Assembly (NCBI GenBank): GCA_002718195.1
Contig: PBDU01000028.1
Coordinates: forward strand, 1 to 61,374
DNA: 61,374 nucleotides
Source of the DNA: Methanobacteriota archaeon
GTDB taxonomy: Archaea > Thermoplasmatota > Poseidoniia > Poseidoniales > Poseidoniaceae
Direction: 5' to 3'
The notes beneath the pieces are model-generated. The model saw nothing but the letters and a program-made list of their open reading frames with translations. It was not told the DNA's origin and made no database searches. This document shows positions 60,470 through 61,374 of the stretch, in pieces; position 1 is the stretch's first letter, and each line of letters begins with the position of its first letter. Made by a program: the position numbers and the translations under genes.

Positions 60470-61374
60470 GATGCTACAACCTATCTGGGGGATCGCTCGG
60501 CTCGAGTGCCGACGAAGGTCGTGACAAGCTGCGATAAGCTGCGGGGAGGTGCATGAATACCTTAGATCCGTAGATGGCTGAATGGGACTTCCTATATCCT
60601 CGGATATAATCGAAAATCGATAGGGAACCCCCCGAATTGAAGCATCTTAGTAGGGGGAGGAATAGAAATCAAAAGAGATTCCGTAAGTAGTGGCGAATGA
60701 ACACGGAATAGGACAAGCTGAATCCCAAAACGAAAGTGAGGGAGATGTGGTTGTCTGTCTATCGCCTAAGTCATGGAAGAAGAACTTGCCTGGAACGGCA
60801 GACCAAAGAGGGTGAAAGTCCCGTACTCGTAAGTGATATGGCCACGTGACAGTCAAAGAGTAGCGTGCGCTGGAAATCGCGCGTGAATATGGGAGGCAGA
60901 TACTTCCAATCCTAAATACAGCTCGAGACCGATAGTTTACAAGTAACGTGAGTGAAAGCTGAAAAGAAACCTTAGCGGGTTGTGAAAAGAACGTGAAACC
61001 AGATAGGTACAGGCTGACAAGGCATGAAAGCGATGATATGAGCAGTGTTTTGTCGTGCGTTTCGAAAAATGCCCCAGGGAGTTTTGTTCATTGGCGAGGT
61101 TAAGGAGTTGATCTCCGAAGCCGTAGGGAAACCGACAAGTCCGCAACCATTAGGTGAGGGACGAGGTGTGCTCGCCTGGAGTCAATGGAGGAAGACCTGA
61201 AGCCCGTCGATCTATGCCTGGCCAGATTGAAGCCCGATGAAAGTTGGGTGGAGGATCGAACCGTTGCTGATCTGCAAATCGCTCGGACGAGCTGGGTATA
61301 GGGGTGAAAGTCCAATCGAGATGGGCAATAGCAGGTTCCGCGTGAGACTACTCGTAGGTAGACGTTCGTGGAGA
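60470..61374 (+). rRNA. rrl: 23S ribosomal RNA, 5' part (cut by window edge)
   Basis: From about 60470 the sequence follows the universal start of large-subunit rRNA: GGGGGATCGCTCGG for the first conserved block, then GACGAAGGTCGTG and AAGCTGCGATAAGCTGCGG, further AAGTAGTGGCGAATGAACA and later GTAACGTGAGTGAAAGCTG. About 900 of an expected 2,900 bases lie in the window. The exact 5' end is uncertain by some 5-10 bases. There is no 16S rRNA, tRNA-Ala or spacer in the 60 kb upstream, so the gene is not in a standard 16S-23S operon, as known for Thermoplasmatota. Small open frames within it are chance. Confidence 0.92.

Noticed and set aside
60207..61315. Several open frames in the right-hand 1.2 kb on both strands
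   Set aside because: They fall in the structured leader and in 23S rRNA.
1..61374. tRNA genes, CRISPR arrays, insertion sequences, integrases
   Set aside because: No T-loop plus acceptor pattern, no regular repeat-spacer series and no transposase or integrase motif could be found by eye; short or intron-split tRNAs cannot be fully excluded.

Overview
The window looks like a piece of a marine archaeal chromosome, most probably Thermoplasmatota of the Marine Group II / Poseidoniales type. The housekeeping genes are archaeal in form: glutamyl-tRNA synthetase of the archaeal class, PheT, ribosomal protein uS15, archaeosine synthase ArcS, RNase P subunit Rnp4, type II GAPDH, RNase HII and a UPF0201 RNA-binding protein. 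The base composition is moderately AT-rich. A large share of the DNA encodes very large secreted or membrane-anchored proteins, and the 23S rRNA gene at the right end has no 16S gene upstream of it in this window, as in Thermoplasmatota. The taxon is inferred from gene content only.

Layout. Position 1-2.3 kb: the start of a GHKL-type ATPase (cut by the left edge), a small TM2 protein and a membrane-anchored subtilase. 2.4-6.8 kb: a 1,449-residue parallel beta-helix surface protein. 6.8-9.3 kb: a STAND ATPase (winged helix, P-loop NTPase, TPRs) that meets, stop codon to stop codon, a three-gene operon of type IV pilin-like proteins (9.3-13.1 kb, minus strand). A YycJ/WalJ-like metallohydrolase follows. 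14.1-25.4 kb: two giant surface proteins in tandem, one with about two dozen Asp-rich calcium-type repeats and one C-terminally anchored. 25.4-31.9 kb: a small helical protein, a zinc-protease-like lipoprotein, a two-helix membrane protein, a pyroglutamyl-peptidase/Nudix fusion, UPF0201, a GT2 glycosyltransferase, a membrane zinc-ribbon protein and DnaJ.

32-40.4 kb: a secreted membrane protein, then arcS - rps15 - a DHH/RecJ-like protein without catalytic residues - a small helical protein - another surface protein with a zinc ribbon - a CBS-domain protein. 40.4-49.5 kb: a long minus-strand group, read in order GXGXG/glutamate-synthase-like protein, pheT, SRAP/YedK, a secreted NEW3/CARDB-like protein, rnhB, gltX. 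49.6-60.1 kb, plus strand: GAPDH, a 1,600-residue subtilase, adenylate kinase, Rnp4, a YhbY-like RNA-binding protein, an ArsB/NhaD-type transporter and a zinc-ribbon/TPR protein. From about 60.2 kb to the end: a GC-rich structured leader and the first ~900 nt of 23S rRNA.

The most unusual items are: a shared C-terminal tail (consensus GLPxGWTxEQWNHYGW) on two unrelated giant surface proteins, with a Trp-rich variant on a third; the Pcp-Nudix fusion; a GXGXG protein with what looks like a worn-down glutamate synthase barrel in reversed domain order; a catalytically dead RecJ/Cdc45-like gene next to rps15; a large-pilin operon beside a STAND regulator; a metalloprotease motif lacking the third metzincin histidine; and three convergent gene pairs whose stop codons abut with no base between them. 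No CRISPR array, insertion sequence, integrase or tRNA gene was seen.
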